Source of the DNA: Arthrobacter endolithicus
Lineage (GTDB): Bacteria; Actinomycetota; Actinomycetes; Actinomycetales; Micrococcaceae
Length of the DNA stretch: 64,000 nt
Assembly (NCBI RefSeq): GCF_026627425.1
Contig: NZ_JAPNLH010000007.1
Coordinates: forward strand, 124,001-188,000
Reading direction: 5' to 3'
The position numbers and the translations under genes are program-made. The notes under the pieces were generated by a model that saw only the letters and a list, made by a program, of their open reading frames with translations, was not told the origin of the DNA and did not search any database. Positions 34,621 through 41,885 of this stretch are shown one piece after another. The first letter of the stretch is position 1. Each line of letters starts with the position of its first letter.

Positions 34621-35900
34621 TTAGGGGCCGGGGCCGGAACCGTGACGGCGTACACGACGGCGGCTCCGGATGCGCCACTCACCGGGTGGGCGTTGACGGG
34701 GCTTTCCCGCGCGGGGACGAAGGCGCTGTCGCCGTGCGCGAGGACCAGGTCACCGCGTGGCGAATCCAGGATGACCGAACCGGTCACCGCGAGGACAAGG
34801 AGCGGGCCGTTCTGGGCCAGCGGGATCGGTGGCCGGTCAGGTTCCAAGATGGCGCGCTGCAGCTGAAATTCCCGGAACGGCGGTTGCCAGATTTCCTGGC
34901 CCAACTCGGTGCTGCCCGCGGTGATCCGCGGCACCGGAAGGGCACGGAACTCAACGGTCTTCATCAGCTCAGGGACGTCCACGTGCTTGGGCGTAAGCCC
35001 CCCGCGGAGCACATTATCCGAGGACGCCATCACCTCAACTCCCAGACCCTGCAGATACGCGTGGATGTTTCCGGCGGGAAGATAGATCGCTTCCCCGGGC
35101 TTGAGCGAGACCCGGTTGAGCAGCAGCGACAACAGCACGCCGGGGTCCCCCGGATAGATGCCGTTCAGGCTGATCACGGTGGACAGTTCGCGCAGGTAGG
35201 CGGTGTGCGTGGGCTGGGCAGCCCGGCTGGCATTGAGGGCGGTGACGACGGCGCTCACGGCATCGGTGACCTCGTTGCCGCCGGTGATGAGGCGCTGGAA
35301 GGCGGCCCGGATCGCTGCAGACTCGTCGGCTTCTGAGCCTTCCGCTGCGGACAGATCCGAGATGACGTCCCGCAAAAGCTGCGGGAAGGCTTCCTCGACC
35401 TGCTCGAAAAGGTCCGACAGGTGTTTAAAGACCGCCCGTGACTGGGTGGCCGGGCGGAAACCGCACAGCGCGTCAAAATTTGTCAGCGCCAGGATCAGCT
35501 CGGGTTTGTGGTTATCGTCCTTATAGTTCCGGTCTGCGGCGGCACGGGGAATACCTGCCGCTTCTTCCCTGGCAAATGCGTCCTTCGCCTGGGCCAGGGT
35601 CGGGTGGACCTGCAATGACAGCGGCTGCGAGGCGGCTAGGATTTTTGCCAGGAAGGGCAGCCGGTCGCCGAATTCCGTCCGCGCATCGGCTCCAAGCATA
35701 CCGTCCGGGTCATCGGCAATGAGCGCGTCCAAGGACTTGGTGCTGCCGTCCGGCGCCGTGGCTAAGGAGGGGGAGTCGGGGTGGGCGCCAAGCCATAGTT
35801 CGGCTTCCGGGCCACCGGAGGGTGTCCGGCCCAGCAGCGTCGAAATTGCGGTGGGCGAGCCCCACGCATAGGGGCGCAGCACGTTGGTCAGGTTGAACAT
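34617..35900 (-). CDS. manA: Mannose-6-phosphate isomerase, class I
   Basis: Zn enzyme interconverting fructose-6-phosphate and mannose-6-phosphate, supplying mannose for glycans and protein mannosylation. The 427-residue protein shows LSLQVHPTLAQAKDAF (zinc ligand His), DDNHKPELILALTNFDALCGF, and the signature YLPAGNIHAYLQGLGVEVMASSDNVLRGG. AGGAGA lies just before the ATG. In M. tuberculosis manA sits beside manB and ahcY; here it is about 13 kb away from ahcY and no manB is seen. LCP gene follows 21 bases upstream on the same strand. Confidence 0.96.
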   Translation of the reverse strand: MFNLTNVLRPYAWGSPTAISTLLGRTPSGGPEAELWLGAHPDSPSLATAPDGSTKSLDALIADDPDGMLGADARTEFGDRLPFLAKILAASQPLSLQVHPTLAQAKDAFAREEAAGIPRAAADRNYKDDNHKPELILALTNFDALCGFRPATQSRAVFKHLSDLFEQVEEAFPQLLRDVISDLSAAEGSEADESAAIRAAFQRLITGGNEVTDAVSAVVTALNASRAAQPTHTAYLRELSTVISLNGIYPGDPGVLLSLLLNRVSLKPGEAIYLPAGNIHAYLQGLGVEVMASSDNVLRGGLTPKHVDVPELMKTVEFRALPVPRITAGSTELGQEIWQPPFREFQLQRAILEPDRPPIPLAQNGPLLVLAVTGSVILDSPRGDLVLAHGDSAFVPARESPVNAHPVSGASGAAVVYAVTVPAPAPN

Positions 35901-35921
35901 CGTCTCTCCTAGAGCTCGTGG

Positions 35922-37523
35922 CTATCCTGCCGTACAGCTGCCGTTGTTGGCGAGCAGCGATTCGAGCATGGCGTCGTCGCCCTGTTCTGCCAGCTGCTGG
36001 AGGTACGCCTGGCTGACCTTCGGAGCCGGAGCCGGAGCTGCAGGGGCAGGTGCCGGTGCAGCTGGCGCGGCCGTGCCGGCATCCGAAGCAGCTGGCGCGG
36101 GCGCGGCTCCAGCTGGGGCCGGTGCGCTGGCGGGAGCGGAGCTGTTTCCCGCAATCAGCTCCTTTACCCGGGCGTGAATGACAGCGAAATCCGGGGAGGT
36201 GGAGAAGTTAATGTCAAAGTCCGGCGGTCCGATAGTCAGCCGGTTCAGGGGATGCTTTTTAGATTTCAAGGCCAGATCAACAAAACTGCCCAGCTGCGCA
36301 GCCGGAATATCCGATTCCATCACCTGCGTTCCGGCATGGAGAATCGACTCGAACTTCGAAAGCACGGTGGCAGGATCCATTTGCTTGAGCAGGGCCTGCT
36401 GGATGCACTGCTGCCGCTCGCTGCGTGCATATTCCAGGACCCATTGCCGTGATCTGGCGTACCAGAGCGCCTGCTGGCCATTGAGTGTCTGCTCACCCGG
36501 GGCAATCCAGCCCTCCGGCGGAGCATGGCTGTAGCCGCTGTCATCCAGGCTGGCGCCGCTGATCGGGACCCAGCCGCCGGCGTTGATCTTGACTCCGCCC
36601 AGGGCGTCGATCAGCTGGGAAAAGCCGGCCATGTCGATGAGCAGGTAACCCTGAATCTTCAGTCCCAGTGTCCCGCTGGCAGCGTCCATCATTGCCGCGG
36701 CGCCCGGATCCTGCCGGCCCGGATATAGATTGGCGTATTTCTCGGTGACCTCGGTGTAGAGGAAATTGATGATGCAGTTATCCCCGCAGTTGTAGCCGTC
36801 CGGATAGACGCTGTGCATGGGTGAGTCGGCCGGGAACTGGGCGTTCTGCAGATTTCGCGGAATGCTGATCGTGACGGCCTGTCCACTGGAGGCGTCGACG
36901 CTGACAACAATGATGCTGTCCGGACGGCGTCCCACTCGGTCCGCACCGGCGTCCCCGCCCATCACCAGAAAGTTGTACCGGCCGTCCACCGGGGCCATGT
37001 CTGGACCAGCGGAAAAAATGCTGTTAATGGCATTGCGGCCCGTATTGATCAGGTACGCGGCGTAACCCACGGAGCCCGAAGTCAGCACCATGAGCAGGAC
37101 CAGGACCACGCTGACGGTACCGCGGATCCCTGGAGCCAGCAGCGCGGGCCGGATAATGCGCAGAGTATTCAGGAACATATACGCCCAGCCCAACGCCAGC
37201 AGAGCCAGCACCGCGATCAGCAGCAGGGAACTGAAGGGATTCGTGAAGGTGCTGAAAAGCAGTGCACGGTTCAGCGCCGACACCACTAAGGCCAGTACGA
37301 CGACGAGCCACACACCGAACGTGACGCGAAGCGCGAGCCGGCCCAGTTTTCGGTTGCCGGCAACGATCTGGGCGCTGCCGGGGAGCACCAGCGTCAGCAG
37401 CAGCAGCACAAACGCACGCTTGGTGCGCACGTGGGCCGGAGCTGACTCTGGGTACCGCACGGGGTTGGTGATAACCGGAGGCTTCTGCGAGGCCAGGCTG
37501 ACTTTCGGGCTGCTGATGCTCAT
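35922..37523 (-). CDS. LytR-CpsA-Psr (LCP) family cell-wall ligase
   Basis: Attaches anionic or arabinogalactan-type polymers to peptidoglycan. The 533-residue protein has an unusual N-terminus with four predicted membrane helices (about 30-175) before the extracytoplasmic LCP domain (about 190-430). Catalytic segments: NFLVMGGDAGADRVGRRPDS, VSIPRNLQ, GFSQLIDALGGVKIN and YARSRQWVLEYARSERQQ with the conserved Arg residues. The C-terminus is a long Ala/Pro repeat tail (about 460-510). AGAAGG lies before the ATG. It follows purE/purK, as the LCP gene Rv3267 neighbours Rv3275c-Rv3276c. Confidence 0.93.
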   Translation of the reverse strand: MSISSPKVSLASQKPPVITNPVRYPESAPAHVRTKRAFVLLLLTLVLPGSAQIVAGNRKLGRLALRVTFGVWLVVVLALVVSALNRALLFSTFTNPFSSLLLIAVLALLALGWAYMFLNTLRIIRPALLAPGIRGTVSVVLVLLMVLTSGSVGYAAYLINTGRNAINSIFSAGPDMAPVDGRYNFLVMGGDAGADRVGRRPDSIIVVSVDASSGQAVTISIPRNLQNAQFPADSPMHSVYPDGYNCGDNCIINFLYTEVTEKYANLYPGRQDPGAAAMMDAASGTLGLKIQGYLLIDMAGFSQLIDALGGVKINAGGWVPISGASLDDSGYSHAPPEGWIAPGEQTLNGQQALWYARSRQWVLEYARSERQQCIQQALLKQMDPATVLSKFESILHAGTQVMESDIPAAQLGSFVDLALKSKKHPLNRLTIGPPDFDINFSTSPDFAVIHARVKELIAGNSSAPASAPAPAGAAPAPAASDAGTAAPAAPAPAPAAPAPAPKVSQAYLQQLAEQGDDAMLESLLANNGSCTAG

Positions 37524-37532
37524 AAATCCTTC

Positions 37533-38147
37533 TTAGCGCGCCAGGCCGGGGAAGACCTGTGCGGCTTTTTGACGCAAAGAATCGCCCTTAAGGGCGGCGG
37601 TTCGATTAAGATCGTTAGCGAACCCGGCCAACTCGCCGTGCAGCCGCGCCGCAGTGCCGTCGGTCCCGCAGGCCAGCATTCGAATGGCTAGAAGCCCGGC
37701 ATTGCGGGCGCCCCCGATCGAGACGGTTGCTACGGGGACCCCCGCCGGCATCTGGACGATCGACAGCAGTGAGTCCATGCCATCAAGGGTTTTCAACGGC
37801 ACCGGTACGCCGACGACGGGCAGAGTTGTGACGGAAGCGAGCATCCCTGGCAGGTGCGCGGCACCGCCGGCACCGGCGATGATAATGCGCAGACCACGGT
37901 CCCGGGCAGACTGACCATAAGCGATCATTTCGGTGGGCATCCTGTGGGCTGATACCACATCGACCTCAAACGGGATGTCGAACTCGACCATTACCTCAGC
38001 CGCTGCCTCCATGACAGGCCAATCCGAGTCGGAGCCCATAACAATGCCCACGAGCGCCGGTTTGGCCGCCGGAGCCGGGGCTGTTTCCGTGGCGGGCAGC
38101 GGGTGAGAAGAGCTGTCCTGTGAAACATTGTCTGCTGGTTGGCTCAT
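37533..38147 (-). CDS. purE: N5-carboxyaminoimidazole ribonucleotide mutase
   Basis: De novo purine step converting N5-CAIR to CAIR. The 204-residue protein carries an Ala/Pro-rich N-terminal extension (about 1-30), then the class I PurE core: [26 protein letters not shown] (catalytic His), [15 protein letters not shown] and [22 protein letters not shown]. The start overlaps the purK stop by 4 bases (ATGA). Confidence 0.97.
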   Translation of the reverse strand: MSQPADNVSQDSSSHPLPATETAPAPAAKPALVGIVMGSDSDWPVMEAAAEVMVEFDIPFEVDVVSAHRMPTEMIAYGQSARDRGLRIIIAGAGGAAHLPGMLASVTTLPVVGVPVPLKTLDGMDSLLSIVQMPAGVPVATVSIGGARNAGLLAIRMLACGTDGTAARLHGELAGFANDLNRTAALKGDSLRQKAAQVFPGLAR

Positions 38148-39358
38148 CGGAGCTGCTCCTTGTCTGCTTGGAATGCGTCTGCTTGGAATGAGTCTGCCCC
38201 GGAAACCATTCCATCGCGGATAAGTGCGGCGACCTCGGTGGCGCGGCCGCGGACGGTACTAACGTCATCGGTCGGCGTTGAGAGCACATTCACATGCCCC
38301 ACCTTGCGTCCTGGCCGCACGCCCTTCCCGTAGACATGGACCTTGGCTTGGGGCTGGGCGGACAAGGCGAGCGGATAAGCGCTGAACAGGTCCGGGTTGG
38401 CGCCGCCAAGAATGTTCTTCATCACCACTATGTCCGCCAGTGCCGCAGTGGCCCCGAGCGGAAGGTTTAATACGGCACGCAAGTGCTGCTCAAACTGGCC
38501 GGTTACGCATCCATCCATGGTCCAGTGGCCTGAATTGTGCGGCCGCATGGCGAGTTCATTGACCAAGAAACCGCGTCCGATGCCGGGCGTTTCAAATAAC
38601 TCCACTGCCATCACACCAGTGACGCCAAGGTCCGCGGCGATCTGCAGTGCAGCGGCCTCGGCAGCGGCCGCCACCTCCGCCGGCAACGACGGCGCGGGAG
38701 CAATCACTTCATCGCAAACACTGTCCACCTGAATGGACTGGACCACCGGCCATGCCCTTGACTCACCATTGGGCGTCCTGGCCACCAGAGCGGAAAGTTC
38801 CCGGCTGAAGTCGACTTTGGCCTCTACCAGCAGGGGGTTCATGGCAGTGAACCAGTCCGCCGCAGCCGCGGCAGCACTGGCGTCGTCGAGCACCCTGACG
38901 CCCTTGCCGTCGTACCCGCCGCGGGGCATCTTTAGAACCACTGGCCAGCCGTGCTGGCCTCCGAACGCAACGACGTCCGCTACGGAAGCTGCGGCGCTCC
39001 AGCGCGGGTTCGGCAGCCCGAGCCGCTCGATGGCGGCACGCATGACCAGCTTGTCCTGGGCATGCAGCAGGGCGTCGGGGCACGGCTGGACGTTGACGCC
39101 GTCGGCCATCAGCGCGCGCAGGTGTTCGGCGGGCACATGCTCGTGATCAAAGGTCAGGACGTCCACACCCGCGGCGAAACGCCGTAGAACCTCCAGATCA
39201 CGGTAATCGCCGACCGGCGCGTGCGCCACCACGGGCACCGCGCATACGTCCGGCGTTTCGGCGAGAACGTGCAGCTCGAAACCAAGGGCAACGGCGGCAG
39301 GAGCCATCATTCGGGCCAACTGGCCGCCGCCAACAACACCAACTACAGGAAAAGTCAC
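38144..39358 (-). CDS. purK: N5-carboxyaminoimidazole ribonucleotide synthase
   Basis: ATP-grasp enzyme converting AIR, ATP and bicarbonate to N5-CAIR, acting just before PurE. The 404-residue protein begins with [18 protein letters not shown], has [15 protein letters not shown], the ATP-grasp core [19 protein letters not shown] and [32 protein letters not shown]. Start GTG 39358 has TAGTCT 7 bases upstream and no Shine-Dalgarno. The last codons lie in a 15-bp tandem repeat ([11 protein letters not shown]). Confidence 0.97.
   Translation of the reverse strand: MTFPVVGVVGGGQLARMMAPAAVALGFELHVLAETPDVCAVPVVAHAPVGDYRDLEVLRRFAAGVDVLTFDHEHVPAEHLRALMADGVNVQPCPDALLHAQDKLVMRAAIERLGLPNPRWSAAASVADVVAFGGQHGWPVVLKMPRGGYDGKGVRVLDDASAAAAAADWFTAMNPLLVEAKVDFSRELSALVARTPNGESRAWPVVQSIQVDSVCDEVIAPAPSLPAEVAAAAEAAALQIAADLGVTGVMAVELFETPGIGRGFLVNELAMRPHNSGHWTMDGCVTGQFEQHLRAVLNLPLGATAALADIVVMKNILGGANPDLFSAYPLALSAQPQAKVHVYGKGVRPGRKVGHVNVLSTPTDDVSTVRGRATEVAALIRDGMVSGADSFQADAFQADKEQLR
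38162..38191 (-). repeat. 15-bp tandem repeat at the 3' end of purK
   Basis: GTCTGCTTGGAATGC (38162-38176) repeated at 38177-38191 with one change and a partial third unit. In frame, encoding Gln-Ala-Asp-Ala/Ser-Phe. Confidence 0.8.
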
Positions 39359-39365
39359 AGTCCAC

Positions 39366-39371
39366 AGACTA
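39366..39371 (-). promoter_or_regulatory. -10 box of purK (leaderless type)
   Basis: Minus strand TAGTCT, 7 bases before GTG 39358. Confidence 0.5.
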
Positions 39372-39507
39372 CCGAACGGCCGCCATATTTCCGGGGTCGA
39401 CGTGCGGGGTAGGGTGTTTGTCGGGGAAATTGGAAGCGTACTTCAAGGCTTTTCCCGTAAGATCCTTTAACTGACCGCTCGTTTGGCGGCAGCGACGGCG
39501 GAGGAAC

Positions 39508-40023
39508 ATGTTTGAATCAGTAGCAACACGCGTTCGGGGTCTTTTTGGGCTATTCTGGCGCGAAGTTGCGAAGTTTGGCGCCGTCGGGGGCATCGCTTTC
39601 GTTATCGACACGGGCATTTATCTGTGGCTGTTGCACGGCTCGCTGTCCGCCCACCCTACGCGGGCCAAAATTATCTCTGCCATAGTCGCAACCATCTTTT
39701 CCTGGGTAGCGAACAGGTATTGGACCTTCCGGCACCGACGCCGGGCCAACATTTTGCGCGAGGTAGTGCTTTTCGCGGTCATGAACGGCGTTGGCATTGC
39801 CATCGCCGCGGCCTGCGTTTACGTCTCGCACTGGGTACTTGGCTTTACCACTCCGTTCGCAGACTTCATCTCCGGCAGTGTGGTCGGCCTTGTGCTGGGA
39901 ACGGTATTCCGCTTCTTCGCCTACCGTTTCTGGGTCTTCACCGAGGAGCTGGATGCGGACCCCAGATTTGCCACGGACCACGAGCTCGTGGAGCCGGGAA
40001 AACCCCGCCCTGCCGTGGACTGA
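39508..40023 (+). CDS. GtrA family membrane protein
   Basis: Four-helix membrane protein, 171 residues, of the GtrA/DPMS3 family that typically helps move polyprenyl-linked sugars across the membrane for glycan decoration. Motifs: KFGAVGGIAFVIDTGIYLWLL, IISAIVATIFSWVANRYWTFRHRRR and GLVLGTVFRFFAYRFWVF. GGAGG lies 3-5 bases before the ATG. Placement beside purK is also seen in mycobacteria (Rv3277). Confidence 0.92.
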   Translation: MFESVATRVRGLFGLFWREVAKFGAVGGIAFVIDTGIYLWLLHGSLSAHPTRAKIISAIVATIFSWVANRYWTFRHRRRANILREVVLFAVMNGVGIAIAAACVYVSHWVLGFTTPFADFISGSVVGLVLGTVFRFFAYRFWVFTEELDADPRFATDHELVEPGKPRPAVD

Positions 40024-40042
40024 CAGTCCCGGCAAGTAGCGC

Positions 40043-40843
40043 TCAGCGGATCCCTCCTGTGCAGCGCTGTTCCGTGATCCGTTCCGCCGAAAGCAGCACG
40101 TCGGTGACCGCCACGGACGGGTGTACCAGCACCACAGAACCGCCGGCACTGAAGATTCCCAGCGCGTTACGGACGGCTGTCTCCAGTCCATCCTCAACCA
40201 TCAGGAGGACGCGCTCGGATCGCTCCATCAGGTGCGCGTAGCCGGAGAACAGCGATCCGAAGGCAACAGATTCAAGGGCAGCAGCGGAGTCCGCCGTTCT
40301 AGAGCCGACGACGGCGACGTCGCTTCCGGAGGGTTGGTCAAACGGCACGAAGACATCACCCTGGGCGCGAACCTCGGCGGCATAGTCCAGTACGCCTGCC
40401 GGGAGGTCGCCGGCCCACCTCATCTCCAGCGCTCCTAGTGCCACAGCTACCGTGAGCGTCCGGGATCCGCGGGCCGCCGGCACTTCCGTTCCTGGCACTT
40501 CCGTTGCCGGTGCTGCCGTTAGGGGTGTCGTTGTCACCGTGACGTCGTGGTTCATGGCGGTGCCGGGACCGTAACTGACTGCCGTCCCGGCCTGCCACGC
40601 GGCCAGTACCCAGCACAGCGAACGCCAGTGCGCAGGCATATCGATGTCAATGACGCTGCCGGGACCGGCGTCTAATTCGTCGACCACATAGTTCGCCGTC
40701 TTAGCCACCCAGTTGTCCAGCACTTTCCCCGACAGTTCCACCCGTTCGCCGTCCGGCCCGTACCAGGTCAGGCGCGGCGAGGTGGCCTGAACGGTGCGCA
40801 AGGTCGCAAGGAGTGCTGGCACGGTGGAAATGTTTGACGGCAT
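40043..40843 (-). CDS. TIGR03089 family protein
   Basis: Actinobacterial protein of unknown function related to the N-terminal part of AMP-binding (acyl-CoA synthetase-like) enzymes. The 266-residue product starts MPSNISTVPALLATL (ATG 40843, with AGGA upstream), with RLTWYGPDGERVELSGKVLDNWVAKTANYVVDEL, then DIDMPAHWRSLCWVLAAWQAGTAVSY. It lacks the full adenylation signature, so catalysis is doubtful. An in-frame 15-bp duplication (40479-40508) encodes Ala-Thr-Glu-Val-Pro repeats. Confidence 0.88.
   Translation of the reverse strand: MPSNISTVPALLATLRTVQATSPRLTWYGPDGERVELSGKVLDNWVAKTANYVVDELDAGPGSVIDIDMPAHWRSLCWVLAAWQAGTAVSYGPGTAMNHDVTVTTTPLTAAPATEVPGTEVPAARGSRTLTVAVALGALEMRWAGDLPAGVLDYAAEVRAQGDVFVPFDQPSGSDVAVVGSRTADSAAALESVAFGSLFSGYAHLMERSERVLLMVEDGLETAVRNALGIFSAGGSVVLVHPSVAVTDVLLSAERITEQRCTGGIR
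40479..40508 (-). repeat. 15-bp tandem duplication inside the TIGR03089 gene
   Basis: GGCACTTCCGTTCCT (40479-40493) and GGCACTTCCGTTGCC (40494-40508), in frame. Confidence 0.75.
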
Positions 40844-41038
40844 GCCTTCATCCTGCCAGTACTGGCCGCGGTTAGGGCGCTGCCGCCTCCCGTCAGACTC
40901 TCTCCACTCCCGAGGGGAGACCCGGGCGCATCCCGACCTGTGATGTTCAGCACGTTTGCCCGCTCCGTCCCGCTCGTTCCTGATCCGGGATTCCAACGAT
41001 TCCGGCGTGCGGACCGCGCAGTGATCATCGTCAAAAGA

Positions 41039-41077
41039 GCCACGCCCGGATTTCTTCACTGCTTTGCCGGGCGTGGC
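41039..41077 (-). terminator. 11-bp perfect hairpin upstream of whiB
   Basis: GCCACGCCCGG (41039-41049) pairs with CCGGGCGTGGC (41067-41077) around a 17-base loop. On the minus strand it is followed by TCTTTTGA, so it could terminate leftward transcription. On the plus strand it would lie upstream of the whiB promoter. Confidence 0.45.
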
Positions 41078-41120
41078 GCGGCGCTCTTCACGGCAGTTGT
41101 GGATAGGATCACCTGCCGGC

Positions 41121-41150
41121 TTGACGGAGGCCGTATTACAACGATGTAAT
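41121..41150 (+). promoter_or_regulatory. whiB promoter overlapped by a 16-bp palindrome
   Basis: TTGACG (41121-41126), 18-base spacer, TGTAAT (41145-41150). The -10 box is the right arm of the perfect inverted repeat ATTACA-ACGA-TGTAAT (41135-41150), a likely operator. Confidence 0.6.
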
Positions 41151-41270
41151 TAGACCCACGGGACATCATTGCCAGGGCAAAAACGCGGCGTCAGCTGCGT
41201 CGTTCGGCGGCAAACTCACCGGACCTTAATCTGGCATGACATTGGCCGCAACGGCAACAGGAGGACGACC

Positions 41271-41885
41271 ATGGGACAAGCGGAACGCAGTGCGCCTTCA
41301 CCGGCACAACGCTCGGCTGCCGGCTCTGTGAGGACGGCAGACCCGAATGGCCGGCCAGCTGTGCAGGGACAGTCGGCATTGCAGTACCGTTCCCTTGGTG
41401 TGCCCAGCGACTGGTACTTAGATCCGGCGGATCCGCAGGCCGGGGACCGCTATGAGCGCGGTGCATGGGAGTCACTGGAAGAGAAGGCGACGGCGTTCCT
41501 GGCCGATCATGAGGCGCAGGAAACGGGCCCTGGCTCCTCAACCAACCCCGCCGTCAGCCCGCTCCAGCTCGTCGTCGAGCCTGTCGGAACCGCAACCCAG
41601 CCGGTGTGGATTGGGCTTCCCTCCCGCGGGACCGGGTTCGGCGACACTGACTTTAGCGATGACGGCGAGCTGGGATGGCAGACCGATGCTCTGTGCGCAC
41701 AGACGGACCCGGAAGCCTTTTTCCCGGAAAAGGGCGGTTCCACACGGGACGCGAAAAAGGTCTGCGGCTCCTGCAACGTGCAGGCCCAGTGCCTGGAGTA
41801 TGCGCTGGCCAATGACGAGCGCTTTGGCATCTGGGGCGGCCTGTCCGAGCGGGAACGTCGCCGGCTTCGGAAGCGAGCGGTCTAA
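41271..41885 (+). CDS. WhiB family [4Fe-4S] transcriptional regulator
   Basis: Iron-sulfur regulator, probably the WhiB2/WhmD-type division and sporulation regulator by position (Rv3260c neighbourhood). AGGAGG lies 7 bases before ATG 41271. The four cluster cysteines are Cys142 (TDALCAQTD), Cys165 and Cys168 (KVCGSCNV), and Cys174 (AQCLEYAL). The beta-turn FGIWGGLSERERR and basic C-terminus RRLRKRAV follow. The 130-residue N-terminal extension, with GERYERGAW-like acidic stretches, is much longer than typical WhiB proteins. Its stop overlaps the next start. Confidence 0.93.
   Translation: MGQAERSAPSPAQRSAAGSVRTADPNGRPAVQGQSALQYRSLGVPSDWYLDPADPQAGDRYERGAWESLEEKATAFLADHEAQETGPGSSTNPAVSPLQLVVEPVGTATQPVWIGLPSRGTGFGDTDFSDDGELGWQTDALCAQTDPEAFFPEKGGSTRDAKKVCGSCNVQAQCLEYALANDERFGIWGGLSERERRRLRKRAV

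Larger units (their letters stand above)
40844..41270. other. Long intergenic region upstream of whiB
   Basis: 427 bases between the divergent TIGR03089 and whiB genes. ORFs in it lack ribosome binding sites and recognisable motifs. It holds an 11-bp perfect hairpin and the whiB promoter with a palindromic operator, both listed separately, and a leader of about 110 bases before the whiB ATG. Confidence 0.65.

Noticed and set aside
40940-41149. 69-codon rightward ORF upstream of whiB
   Set aside because: No Shine-Dalgarno, runs through the hairpin and the whiB promoter, and has no recognisable feature.
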